A stretch of DNA of 64,000 bases. It comes from Leishmania infantum JPCM5 (taxonomy: Eukaryota > Euglenozoa > Kinetoplastea > Trypanosomatida > Trypanosomatidae). Shown here one piece after another: positions 1 to 9,193 of the stretch. The notes below the pieces were generated by a model, which did not search any database, had not been told where the DNA came from, and saw only the letters and a program-made list of their open reading frames with translations. The stretch is taken from contig NC_009388.2 in assembly GCF_000002875.2 (NCBI RefSeq), positions 2,501 to 66,500 on the forward strand, written 5' to 3'. The position numbers and the translations under genes are program-made. How positions within the stretch are numbered: the first letter of the stretch is position 1; each line of letters opens with the position of its first letter.

Positions 1-54
1 TAACCCTAACCCTAACCCTAACCCTAACCCTAACCCTAACCCTAACCCTAACCC
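1..54. repeat. Telomeric TAACCC repeat
   Basis: Nine perfect tandem TAACCC units, followed by one extra T, open the window. The C-rich strand reads 5' to 3' inwards, as expected at a left chromosome end. This is the standard trypanosomatid telomere repeat (TTAGGG on the other strand). The array is short, probably because the assembly stops soon after entering the telomere. In Leishmania such repeats are the main site of the modified base J (family knowledge, not visible here). Confidence 0.98.
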
Positions 55-1184
55 TCGTACTTTTTCCTATCTTGGACCCGATGGATGTCTCTCCGACGCA
101 GGAAGAGCATTGTCGATCCGGTTAGGCCGCGACGAAGATTGTGGTCGCTGGGGCAACGAGCTACGTGGCGAGAAAAAGTGGCTGCAGAACAGGGGTGATT
201 GTGCTCTGGGGTCTTCTGAAATGAACGGATGGCGTCGCTGGCTGGACCGAGAGTATTCAGTGGCATTGTGCAGAGCGGTTGAGGCACACTACGCAGGGAA
301 GGGGGATGGAAGTAAGCCTAAGATGGGGAGGTGAAGAGGACAAGTACGTGAAGGGAGTGGGAGTGGAAATCTGCATGAGGCACACGGAGTGCTGATAAAA
401 TACTAGATTGGAGAAGTATGGCGAGGACACAAACAGGTTCTCGTACCGCAACGAGGATCACCCGCGTCGCTTGTCGGATGCAGCTGGGTAGAGTCGGTGA
501 GCTTGCACACCACTTCCCTAACTCATGTGATTTGCTACTGAACCACGGAAAGCGTGAGTGAGTAGCGGCAGAAAGGAAGCCGTTAGGAAGAGGCATCTGG
601 AAAGGGGATAGAAACCGATGACGGGACATGCGGAGCATAAACAGAGAGAGGGCTTGCTCTTTTTGGGACGATGCAGTAAGCCGACGTAGAGCGTCACAGC
701 ACCTGACAATGAGATAAAGGAACGAATAGAATGAGGAAAAGACTCTTGAAAAGATGCAGAGGTAAACAAATGCACGGAACAATAAGGGAGGCCTGAAAGA
801 TGGGATAAACTGAAGCAATCGCTCTCGCTGTTACATCACAAGTGTATAATGGTGGATGCCAGCAGTGAATTATTTTCGACGGCACTGCTGTGTCCGATGT
901 TGAGGCAGACACAGAGCACGCAGTACAGGGAAAGGCGGTGCAGCAGTAAGGAAGTAAACAGCGGATCTTCTGTGAATACCAGGATGTATGGTGCGGCAGA
1001 GGCGAAATATAGAGGACACGAGCGTGTCAGACGCAGCAGTCCAGCTGAGGGCCACAAAAAATAGCGAAGAAATGCAAATACGGCGAGAGCCACGGATAAT
1101 CAGACACACGCACGGGCATAGCCGAGTGGAAGCGCACTGCGTGGTCATGGAAAGAAAGCAAACGATCGTGGCTGGATTCGGGGC
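55..1184. other. Subtelomeric gene-free region
   Basis: About 1.1 kb lies between the telomere repeat and the stop codon of the first gene. Open frames on both strands are short, overlapping and without recognisable domains. No second tandem repeat family and no retroelement coding sequence was seen. Part of it must hold the 3' UTR and polyadenylation site of the minus-strand gene. Base composition is visibly less GC-rich than the rest of the window. Confidence 0.7.
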
Positions 1185-4118
1185 TTAGTCATGAGTGAAC
1201 TGCCGCATGCTTGGTGCATTAGCGAGAGCAGTTGTGCTTTTCAGGTTCACGCATCCGCTGACGTCGACGATCTGCACGCATGCCGCGCTCGCACGGAGCG
1301 GTTGAAGGCTGCTGATACGCGTGTTGCTGAGCCTCACCTCTTTGAGCTGTGTCGCCGATACGAGGGCCTCGATACTAGTCAGATTGACGCAGCTGCTGGC
1401 GTTCACGACTGTCAACGCCGACGCACTGGACTTCAAAGCATCCAGGCTGTCAATACATGTGTTTTGGAGAGACACCTCTCTCAGCTTCGTGGCGGACTCG
1501 AGAGCCGAAATGTCGCGCAGGTTCAGGCACCCGCTGACGTCCACCTTCTCCAGGGTTCTGGTGACAGGGCGAAGCACATTTAGGGAGTCGAGACGAAGCT
1601 TTCGCATCCACATTGTCTTGATACTTGTGGCGGCACCAAGGGGCGCGAAGTCTTTTATCATAATGCAGCCGCTGACATTGATGAATTCGAGAGAGGATGC
1701 GACTGGCACCAGCGCATCAATGGAGGTAATCGATGTGTTCGCCAGGTCGACGCGGCGAAGCCTCACGGCACCGGATAGGATGGACACATCCGAGATTTTC
1801 GTGCACCCCGTCACCTCAAGTACCGTCAGCGATGCCATGCTAGATTTCAGCGCCTCGATGCTGTTTATCTTTGTACCCCATAGGTACGCCTCTCTGAGCT
1901 TGGTTGCGGCGGCGAGAGCTGAGAGATCAGACACTTCCGCGCAGTTGCCCAGGGCAATCACCTCGAGGGATGGGGCACTGCACCGCAGTGCATCGATGCT
2001 GCTTACAGCCGTGTTCGTAAGATACACCTCCCTCAACTTTGTGGCATTGGAGAGAGGGGATATATCAGAAACGTGAGTACAGCCAACCAGCTCAACCCAC
2101 TGGAGGCAACCGGCGCTTGGCCGCAGTGCCTCAATGCTCTGTAGCGCCGTGTTGTGGAGACGCACCTCCCGCAGCTTCGTGGCGTTCAGCAAAGAAGAAA
2201 CCTCCGACACCCGGCCGCATCCTCCAATGTCCAGCACCTCCAGAGAGGATACGCTGAAACGAATAGCATGTATGTTGCTGATGTTGGTGCCCCAGAGGTA
2301 TACAAGCCTCAGCTTTGTGGCCACGAGCAGCGGCGTAATGTCCGAGATGCGGCCACAGCCGCCGATAGCAACAACCTCGAGAGTCGCCGCTGACGGCTGC
2401 AGGGCCTCAATATTGCCGATGCCAGTGTTTGTGAGATACACTTCCCGAAGCTGTGTAGCGTGCATGAGCAGTGAAATGTCACCAATGCGGGAGCAGCCGC
2501 CCAGGAAAAGGCACTTCAAGGATGGCACGCTCGCACGAAGGTCGTCAAGGGAGTCAACGGCGGTGCTGGCCAGTCGCACCTCCCGCAGCTTTGCTGCTCC
2601 ACGGAGAGGGGAAATATCGGAGATCGGGCAGTTGTCGGCGCACACCACTTCGAGGGTACACGCGCTCGCCCGCAGGAATTCGAGATTCTGCACGCCAGTC
2701 GACTGCACGTCGACGCAGCGCAAGTGTGAAGCGGTTGCAATGGGTGACAGGTCCCTCAGCGCCACGCAGTGACCTACAAGAAGAACTTCAAGGGTGTCAG
2801 CGCTGGGCCGCAGTGCATCAATGTTGTGCACTTTTGTGTGACTTAGGTCGATTTCCTTCAGGCTGCTAGCTTGAGAAAGCGCGTCGATGTTTTCAATGCC
2901 AGAGCACCGCTCCAAATGGACCACTTTGAGAATTGGTGCGATTGGCTTCAGAGGGTTGACATCCTTCACCTTTGTGCCTCCGCAGTACAGCTCGCGCAAC
3001 GATGCTGCTGTAGAAAGACACAGGATGCTGTGTAGCTCAGTGCATCTCTCCACGTCGAGAACAGTAATCGTGGGCATGCTGGCTTGGAGAGGTGAAAGGT
3101 CGACGACGCCAGTCCCAGCCAAACGTACCTCCGTCAGCTTCGTCGCTGCTGAAAGCGGGTCGATGCTGGTGAGCTGCGTGCACCCCTCGGCGCTGACAAT
3201 GTGCAAAGTGGCAGCGGAGCCGCTCAATCCGGCAATACTATTGATGCTTGTGCCTTTCAAGGACACGTGCTGCAGCTTGATGGCCGAAGACAGCGGCTTG
3301 ACGTCGAGCACCTTGCTGCAATCTATCAACGAAAGAGAAGTGGCATTCGCCAGGTGCGTCAAACCAGCCACATCAGCGAGCTCGCCGCACTCGCGAAACA
3401 CCACCGTTTCAACCTCCGGGCAGTCGCCCAAGGCACCGACGCTGCGAATCCCGCACCGATGGACCACTAAAACGCGCAGGTCACGAGCGTAGCTAAGAGG
3501 CGGTAGAGACGTAAGCTGACGGCAGCCCTGGAGGTGTAGCACGCGTAGTCTTTGGAAGCCACTTATCCTTGTCGGATCCGACAAAGTGGGTGCAGTGCAA
3601 AAAAGAATGCGTGTGTGCCTCGTGCTCTGGAGTGCGTTCAGCTGAAGTTGCGAGCGGCAATAGAAGACATAATTTTCATCGGTATCTTCCTCGTCTTTGG
3701 TGCAGCCTACGGTCGCCTCATAGCGCTGAATGCACTGTAGATCGTTGGCAACGCTCCTCAAATCAACGGTGAAGCGAGTGGCATCAAGATGACCCACAAT
3801 GATGTCACGGGCTGTCGCCCCGCTTGTGCTCCCTTGAATAGAACGTAACCGGTTGAGTGACTCAGCGACGAGAGCGTCGCGCAATTCATTTCCAATTGTG
3901 CAGCTGAGGTCACTGTCTGTGGCCCATTCAGCATCTGCGCGACAAAGCGGGCACCTCGAGTCGCACATGAAAGAGCAACGGAGGCAGATGTAGTGGTTGC
4001 AGTGATTGTTTCGCACCGCAGGGATCATTGGATTCGTGCACACGCAGCAAGTGTATCTGTCGTCAAGATTGATGCCGCTGCGCGTGATAGTGCTCAGCGA
4101 TGATGAAGGGTCCTCCAT
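1185..4118 (-). CDS. RING finger and leucine-rich repeat protein, ESAG8-like architecture
   Basis: A 977-residue protein. Residues 24-59 form a textbook C3HC4 RING: C24, C27, C40, H42, C45, C48, C56, C59. A RING suggests E3 ubiquitin ligase activity or a protein-interaction role. From about residue 185 to the end there are some sixteen copies of a unit of about 47 residues with a motif like LREVxLxNTxI followed by LExVxxxGC, which makes two leucine-rich repeats per unit. The frame stays open upstream to 4292 but begins there with TTG; the first in-frame ATG is 4214. I chose the ATG at 4118 because a pyrimidine tract and an AG acceptor at 4191/4190 lie between the two ATGs. RING plus LRR is the layout of T. 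brucei ESAG8. That link is architectural, not proven homology. It is the only minus-strand gene and is transcribed towards the telomere. Confidence 0.85.
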   Translation of the reverse strand: MEDPSSSLSTITRSGINLDDRYTCCVCTNPMIPAVRNNHCNHYICLRCSFMCDSRCPLCRADAEWATDSDLSCTIGNELRDALVAESLNRLRSIQGSTSGATARDIIVGHLDATRFTVDLRSVANDLQCIQRYEATVGCTKDEEDTDENYVFYCRSQLQLNALQSTRHTRILFCTAPTLSDPTRISGFQRLRVLHLQGCRQLTSLPPLSYARDLRVLVVHRCGIRSVGALGDCPEVETVVFRECGELADVAGLTHLANATSLSLIDCSKVLDVKPLSSAIKLQHVSLKGTSINSIAGLSGSAATLHIVSAEGCTQLTSIDPLSAATKLTEVRLAGTGVVDLSPLQASMPTITVLDVERCTELHSILCLSTAASLRELYCGGTKVKDVNPLKPIAPILKVVHLERCSGIENIDALSQASSLKEIDLSHTKVHNIDALRPSADTLEVLLVGHCVALRDLSPIATASHLRCVDVQSTGVQNLEFLRASACTLEVVCADNCPISDISPLRGAAKLREVRLASTAVDSLDDLRASVPSLKCLFLGGCSRIGDISLLMHATQLREVYLTNTGIGNIEALQPSAATLEVVAIGGCGRISDITPLLVATKLRLVYLWGTNISNIHAIRFSVSSLEVLDIGGCGRVSEVSSLLNATKLREVRLHNTALQSIEALRPSAGCLQWVELVGCTHVSDISPLSNATKLREVYLTNTAVSSIDALRCSAPSLEVIALGNCAEVSDLSALAAATKLREAYLWGTKINSIEALKSSMASLTVLEVTGCTKISDVSILSGAVRLRRVDLANTSITSIDALVPVASSLEFINVSGCIMIKDFAPLGAATSIKTMWMRKLRLDSLNVLRPVTRTLEKVDVSGCLNLRDISALESATKLREVSLQNTCIDSLDALKSSASALTVVNASSCVNLTSIEALVSATQLKEVRLSNTRISSLQPLRASAACVQIVDVSGCVNLKSTTALANAPSMRQFTHD

Positions 4119-4189
4119 GGAGAGTAGTAATGGTGAGAGGAAGTGGTAAATGAGAAACTTGGAGCCCAAGGCCACACTACATTGTGGCG

Positions 4190-4191
4190 CT
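4190..4191 (-). promoter_or_regulatory. Candidate trans-splice acceptor AG for the RING-LRR gene
   Basis: On the minus strand a pyrimidine-rich stretch (about 4215-4285) is followed by the first AG at 4191-4190, 71 bases before the ATG at 4118. This would leave the upstream in-frame ATG at 4214 outside the mature mRNA and is the reason for the chosen start. Confidence 0.5.
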
Positions 4192-5460
4192 GCCACGAGT
4201 ATACCGTTAATCATGGGGAGGAACGCGACAAAAGGAATGATTGAGAGGAGAAAGGGTGAGAAAGTGAGCAGAAAGAGGCAAGAGGGCCACAAACACTGTG
4301 GTAGTTTTTGTTTTTTTTTCGCTGTGTAGACGACTGAACTGCTTCAAGGACAGTATCAGAGGCAAGCATTGGCCAAAACAAAGCAAAAACATTGCATTAC
4401 AATGGTTGAAAAAACATACTTGTATTGTGCGTGTCTGGTTGTGCTTGCAATCTTCCCCGGTCAAGAGGCGCTTGGAACTCAGTCGATGGTATTGGCGGCC
4501 GTCACTGGAAAGAGACGAAAGTGCGAGCGAAGGTGGGGGCGGGAGTCCATAATGAGGAGGGGTGGCCTTGTGACTGGCCCCGAGCCACTTTGCCGGAATG
4601 CGTTGAGGGAAGTGTTCTGTGTAGTGGGGTGGTATACCGTGCGCGGGGGCGAGAGGAAAACTGACACATCTTTGCAGTGTGTCCGTGAAACGTAGGCGGT
4701 TCTTTGAATTTGTCGCAGTCCTGTGTGCGAGGTCGAGGCAGTGGCATCATCGAAGAGGTCATCGGACCTGTAGGAACTCCCAGGTGACATCTCTGTGAAA
4801 CAGCCACAAGGAAAACGGCGTTTTTGAAAGGAGCGTGGTGAAGCAGCTCATATTGCCCTCTGGCTTTGCGGCAATGGTCCCATCCCTGCCAGGACGAGGA
4901 GGGGGGACGTTCTTGCAGGCGGCAACTATGCTGCGGACGTCCTCACACAAGCACGGAAGCTGCGGTGAAGCACCTGTCGCATCTGAAGGGGGGATGAAGG
5001 AATGGGAGAGCATGCGTGCTATTGGTTTCAAACATTTTCTTTTCGCACAGAGAGCAGACTGTGACATCCGCGGATGCTTGTTAAGCACCGCAAAAGAAGG
5101 GTTTTATCTGTCTATGGTTCTGCCTAGTGCCTTGAACCGCGAGGTTTTGCAACTTACTGTACTTTGTTTCAGGTGATGCGCTTGCGGTTTCCGTTGCTGA
5201 AAAGAGTACTCCAGAATGCCTATAATCTGTTCTGCACCAGAATAAAAAGCGAAGGTCTGCAAAACAAAAGGCCGTTCCACTACTACCCATGCAGTTCACA
5301 CACAGATAGCTCATCAACTTTCACAGACCAGCTTGTGGAGATGTGCTGCCCAGGCATTGCTACATATGAAAAGCACTTAGCTCCGGTTTTTTAGCATCTG
5401 CTTGTGTATTCTTCTGCCCTTTTTTTTTCCGGCGACCTTTCGACCCGTTTCAACCGCTTA

Positions 5461-5462
5461 AG
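5461..5462 (+). promoter_or_regulatory. Candidate trans-splice acceptor AG
   Basis: A T/C-rich tract at about 5409-5449 is followed by AG at 5461-5462, 33 bases before the ATG at 5496. It supports that start codon. Confidence 0.55.
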
Positions 5463-5495
5463 CGCAAAAAAAAAAAACGCTGCCTGCATTCGGAG

Positions 5496-6302
5496 ATGAC
5501 CACCGGTGCAGCCGACAAGAAGCACCTAGTACCACTTCTGGAGTTTTTACGATTTGTATCGGAACGAGGCAGGAGCCAAGCAGCCCGATTTCCGAGGCGG
5601 ATCAACGGTGTCACCGACATGAAGTGCGAACCGTGCGATTCCAGTATAGAGGCAGACTCGCTTCCAGTGAAGCACGAATTTAACGGCGAGGTTGCCTACA
5701 GCAGCAGCTATGATAGCTCTCCTTCCGCGTCGCGCGAGAACGCTGTTCCTATGTTACCAGCTGAAGAGTGGCGAAAGCGGAGTCGCTCTGATGATGAAAT
5801 TTCGGAGGTGATTGTTGGCTCAAGTGCGCCCATCGACTGCGAACTTGAGTTCATGACGACTGGAAAGGGATGCGTCACGTCAAAATACTTTGATTTTTCA
5901 TTGCTTGATTTAGGTGCGGTGCCGATGATCGAACCAGCCGTGGAAGTCCTTACGAAAGATGTTGCAAAGCAAATACAGGGCAAAGGATGCTGCTACGTGC
6001 TTCCTGGTACTTCCATGGTTGTGACAGGTGACATTGTGGATGTCAGCCTCGCGTCCGAAACGGTTCTCGTCTCTCCTGACCGTGGATTACGAGTCGGCTT
6101 GGAATGGGTGTCGGTTCGGCGCGTGTTCCACGTGCCGCACAACATAGCGGCCGTGCGGGAAGAAGCGGCGTTCCGAATTCAGAGTATCATCGAAGCAGAG
6201 CGGCGAGGGGAAAGAACACCAAGGTTTTCGCCTGTCCAGCTGGCGGAGACTGCAGAGGAGCTGTCATCACCTTTGTCACCTGACAGCCAAGAGGACGCGT
6301 AG
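5496..6302 (+). CDS. Conserved-looking hypothetical protein, first gene of the plus-strand array
   Basis: A 268-residue protein that I do not recognise. The N-terminal 100 residues or so are serine-rich and polar, probably disordered. The C-terminal half, from about residue 145, looks folded: it has alternating hydrophobic strands and a stretch with KGCCYVLPG and VVTGDIVDVSLAS. No transmembrane segment or catalytic motif is apparent. The ATG follows a clear splice-acceptor context. Codon usage is less GC-biased than in genes further right, as for the other chromosome-end genes. It is the first gene downstream of the strand-switch region. Confidence 0.75.
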   Translation: MTTGAADKKHLVPLLEFLRFVSERGRSQAARFPRRINGVTDMKCEPCDSSIEADSLPVKHEFNGEVAYSSSYDSSPSASRENAVPMLPAEEWRKRSRSDDEISEVIVGSSAPIDCELEFMTTGKGCVTSKYFDFSLLDLGAVPMIEPAVEVLTKDVAKQIQGKGCCYVLPGTSMVVTGDIVDVSLASETVLVSPDRGLRVGLEWVSVRRVFHVPHNIAAVREEAAFRIQSIIEAERRGERTPRFSPVQLAETAEELSSPLSPDSQEDA

Positions 6303-7031
6303 GCGCAAATTTTTCGCAGTTGCACGTTTCTGGTATAGTTTGTACTCTGAGCAGATGCTTTCTAGGAAATCTGAATCATGACCTTGTTAACGGGAGCCTC
6401 ATTTTTTGTTTCTGTGTTGCGTTCCTCGTTTTTTTATTGTATGAGCATGCTGTGATACGTTCTTGCAGGTTCTTTTGTTTGTGTGAGCTCTCGCTCGTAG
6501 CTCTCTGTTTGGGTATTTTTTTTTCTCTGGAAGTCTTCAACTTTTTTTTCTACCGTGCACGGGATGTAATCGACGTCCTAACTTCTAGCTTTCTTCATTT
6601 TTCTTCAAAGAAAGGGAATATTCCGACTGCTCTGAGAGTCAGCATCTCCTGATTATGTTAATTGATTTGCCCTGAAGTCTGAAGCCACTCTTGCCGCTGA
6701 GAACGCCAATGCAGTTTTTCGGTGGACGTCGCATTCGGTGGGATCGCCGTATGTGCTGCAGACACAGCCCTCGTTGACTGTCGTGAGCGAGGAGACTTTC
6801 TTTTTTGCAATCTTACCGATATCCACTCTCCTGCCTCTTTGCGACCTCTCGCTCAGTCAATCTTTGAGTTGTGGGTCTACAAGGTGTCAGCACCCATTTC
6901 ATGTTTCACTCGTAATTTTGTCGATTGCACATCCTATCTTGGCAACAAGTAGTACTTTCCTGCTGATTTATTTTTTACATCAGCTTTCACTTGCCTCATT
7001 GCTTTCCCCAGAAATCGCAAAAATTAAGACG
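6303..7031 (+). other. Intergenic spacer with 3' UTR and splice signals
   Basis: Contains several T-rich tracts (for example near 6518-6526 and 6542-6550). It ends in the trans-splice acceptor of the next gene. The open frame entering from 6738 in phase with the dehydrogenase is read as untranslated leader because the acceptor lies downstream of it. Confidence 0.65.
7010..7011 (+). promoter_or_regulatory. Trans-splice acceptor AG deciding the PGDH start
   Basis: A pyrimidine tract (about 6985-7009) ends in CCCCAG with AG at 7010-7011. The first ATG after it, at 7032, begins the sequence that aligns with the dehydrogenase family. The frame upstream of this point is therefore not translated. 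Confidence 0.7.
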
Positions 7032-8255
7032 ATGCCGGGCCTCATAGACCCACCCTACCATGCTCTCCTGCTGGAAGGTGTCAACCCAGCAGCCAAGGAG
7101 CTGCTGGAGGCGAAGGGGTGCATTGTGGAATATATACCGAACGCTCTGCCGCCTGAAGCGCTGTTGGAGAAGATAAAGGATGTTCATTTTCTCGGCATTC
7201 GCAGCAAGACGCAGGTGATTCAGGCAATACTCGACGCAGCTCCCAAGCTTCTTGCGATCGGCTGCTTCTGCATCGGAACAAATCAAGTTGATTTAAACTA
7301 CGCAAACAAGCGAGGCGTGGCGGTGTTTAACTCCCCGTTCGCAAACACCCGCAGTGTTGCAGAGCTTGTGATCGGGGAAATCATCTCGTTGTCGCGGAAG
7401 ATCATGCAGCGCAGCGAGGAGGTGCATCGCGGTGTGTGGAACAAGACACATGTAGGCTGCTACGAGGTGCGGGGTAAAACTGTCGGTATTGTTGGGTACG
7501 GTCACATCGGTTCCCAGGTTGGTGTACTTGCGGAAGCTCTCGGTATGAACGTAATTTTTTACGATGTGGTGCCGACTCTCGCGATCGGCAACGCCACGAA
7601 GTTCACCCATATAAACGACTTGCTCACTTTCTCAGATTTCGTGACGCTTCATGTACCGGAGACGGATGTTACCAAAGGCATGATTGGCGAAGAGCAGATC
7701 CAGCTGATGAAGAAAGGCTCCTACCTAATCAACGCTAGTCGAGGAACGGTTGTCGACCTTGAGGCTTTAGCAAAGGCGTTGCGCGAAGGACACCTCGCCG
7801 GTGCTGCTATCGACGTTTACCCGGAGGAGCCTGGGTCGAACAAGGAGCTGCACAAAACACCGCTTCAAGGTATTCCCAATGTGATTTTGACCCCACACGT
7901 GGGTGGGTCGACATGCGAGGCGCAGGAGGCCATTGGCGTGGAGGTGGGTATGGCGCTTGCTCAGTTTGTGACCAGCGGCGTTACTGCCGGCGCCGTCAAT
8001 TTCCCGCACCTTGTTCCGCCACCGGTGGACAAGTCGAACTTCCGGCTCACCAACGTTCATGCGAATGTGCCTGGTGCATTGAACGAAATAAACAAGATTG
8101 CGGTGGATTTGGGCTGCAACATCGGTATGCAGTTTCTGTCAACTAGCAAAGCGATCGGCTACCTCATCATGGACGTTGACAAGGACGTTGCGACGGAGCT
8201 TCGGAAGCGTATTTCGGCGCTCAAGTACAGCATTCGCACGCTGATCATTCGTTAG
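7032..8255 (+). CDS. PGDH: D-3-phosphoglycerate dehydrogenase
   Basis: A 407-residue NAD-dependent 2-hydroxyacid dehydrogenase. It oxidises 3-phosphoglycerate to 3-phosphohydroxypyruvate, the first step of phosphorylated serine synthesis. The nucleotide-binding motif GIVGYGHIGSQ is clear. The catalytic set is present: Arg in NASRGT, Glu in DVYPEEP and His in TPHVGGST. The last 75 residues or so form a C-terminal ACT domain, the usual site of serine feedback inhibition. Length and domain order match the E. coli SerA type (about 410 residues), without the extra intervening domain of long-form enzymes. The next gene downstream is a class V aminotransferase, the fold also used by phosphoserine aminotransferase. 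Confidence 0.95.
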   Translation: MPGLIDPPYHALLLEGVNPAAKELLEAKGCIVEYIPNALPPEALLEKIKDVHFLGIRSKTQVIQAILDAAPKLLAIGCFCIGTNQVDLNYANKRGVAVFNSPFANTRSVAELVIGEIISLSRKIMQRSEEVHRGVWNKTHVGCYEVRGKTVGIVGYGHIGSQVGVLAEALGMNVIFYDVVPTLAIGNATKFTHINDLLTFSDFVTLHVPETDVTKGMIGEEQIQLMKKGSYLINASRGTVVDLEALAKALREGHLAGAAIDVYPEEPGSNKELHKTPLQGIPNVILTPHVGGSTCEAQEAIGVEVGMALAQFVTSGVTAGAVNFPHLVPPPVDKSNFRLTNVHANVPGALNEINKIAVDLGCNIGMQFLSTSKAIGYLIMDVDKDVATELRKRISALKYSIRTLIIR

Positions 8256-9193
8256 AGTACTTTCTCCACTCTGAGAATGATGGTGTGTGCAGGGTGACAG
8301 AAATAGGCACATTTCACTACTTCCTCCCGTATATACTATTTCTTATCTAAATGTATGGCTTCACGTACACAGAATGTCAATGATATGTCCGCGTTCGTTT
8401 CGCGTAAGTGACAATCATGGTGGGCTATCCGCGCCCCTCTTAGTTGCCGCCTTGCATGCGCATTGTAATTGCACGAATCATTTGCTGCTGCCGCTTGATT
8501 GAGCGATGTTTCCCCTCATTGGTGGTTCGTTTCATCTGAGCGTCTCTCTTTCTGTTGCAGCGCTCTCGCAGATGTTCTTTTTGAGGAAAAAGGAACGTAT
8601 CATCTCATTTTCGTGTCTGTTAGGGAATCATACGGTGCTCATTACTTTTGCATTGCCCGTTCTATTCTGATAGACGTGCTCTTTAAAAGGCGGTCAAGCA
8701 GTGTGCCTCATGGTACTCTCGCCGCTTAACTGTAGAAGAACCAGCTGTCTTTTCATTCTCGAATATCATCATTCTACTCGCTATGATCCGCTTTGTGAAG
8801 TGCTTTGGCAAGTGTTTGTGAAAACGCAACTGTCAAGAATTGAAAAAATAACTGCGGTGAGCTATTGATTCCGGTGAGGATATGTGCACGCCATGTTGAT
8901 GTGACCCGGGTGAAGTGCCACCCGCTGTGGCCGGAAAGTAGGTTTTCTTTATGCATCGCCTCCGCGTCTTTTTAGTATGCTAAGCATGCACGCTGCCAAG
9001 GGCGCTCGATTATCTCCCGTCGATGAAAATGATCTCTTCCAACCTTCTCCATGTGGAATTTCCCGCCTGGTGTCAGCCAGCTTCGTTCGTTGTTGATTTG
9101 TCAGGAGCAGCAAAAGATAAGGAAAACACACAAACACCTGCTCTCTTTCCTCCTCTTTCCCCCCCCCCTTTTTTTTAAGAATCACTGTGAGTA
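8256..9193 (+). other. Intergenic spacer
   Basis: No credible gene. The right end carries a strong pyrimidine tract (C and T runs at about 9140-9176) that leads into the acceptor of the next gene. Confidence 0.65.
9178..9179 (+). promoter_or_regulatory. Trans-splice acceptor AG for the aminotransferase gene
   Basis: A pyrimidine tract of about 35 bases with long C and T runs ends in AAG, with AG at 9178-9179. That is 14 bases before the ATG at 9194, so the 5' UTR would be very short. Confidence 0.65.

Larger units (their letters stand above)
4119..5495. promoter_or_regulatory. Divergent strand-switch region, probable polymerase II start zone
   Basis: The minus-strand RING-LRR gene and the plus-strand array point away from each other across about 1.4 kb without a supported gene. 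In Leishmania, divergent strand-switch regions are where polycistronic transcription starts in both directions, usually without a TATA box and often near G/C tracts. Visible here are G-rich runs near 4530-4545 and 4897-4911 and T tracts near 4310-4320 and 5420-5428. The exact start points cannot be read from sequence. Confidence 0.7.

Noticed and set aside
1321..2076. 251-residue plus-strand frame
   Set aside because: Repetitive antisense product of the LRR repeats of the RING-LRR gene.
4119..4214. 32-residue N-terminal extension of the RING-LRR protein, with a hydrophobic start like a signal peptide
   Set aside because: An AG acceptor lies between the two ATGs, and a signal peptide before a RING domain would be odd. 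Left open as an alternative start.
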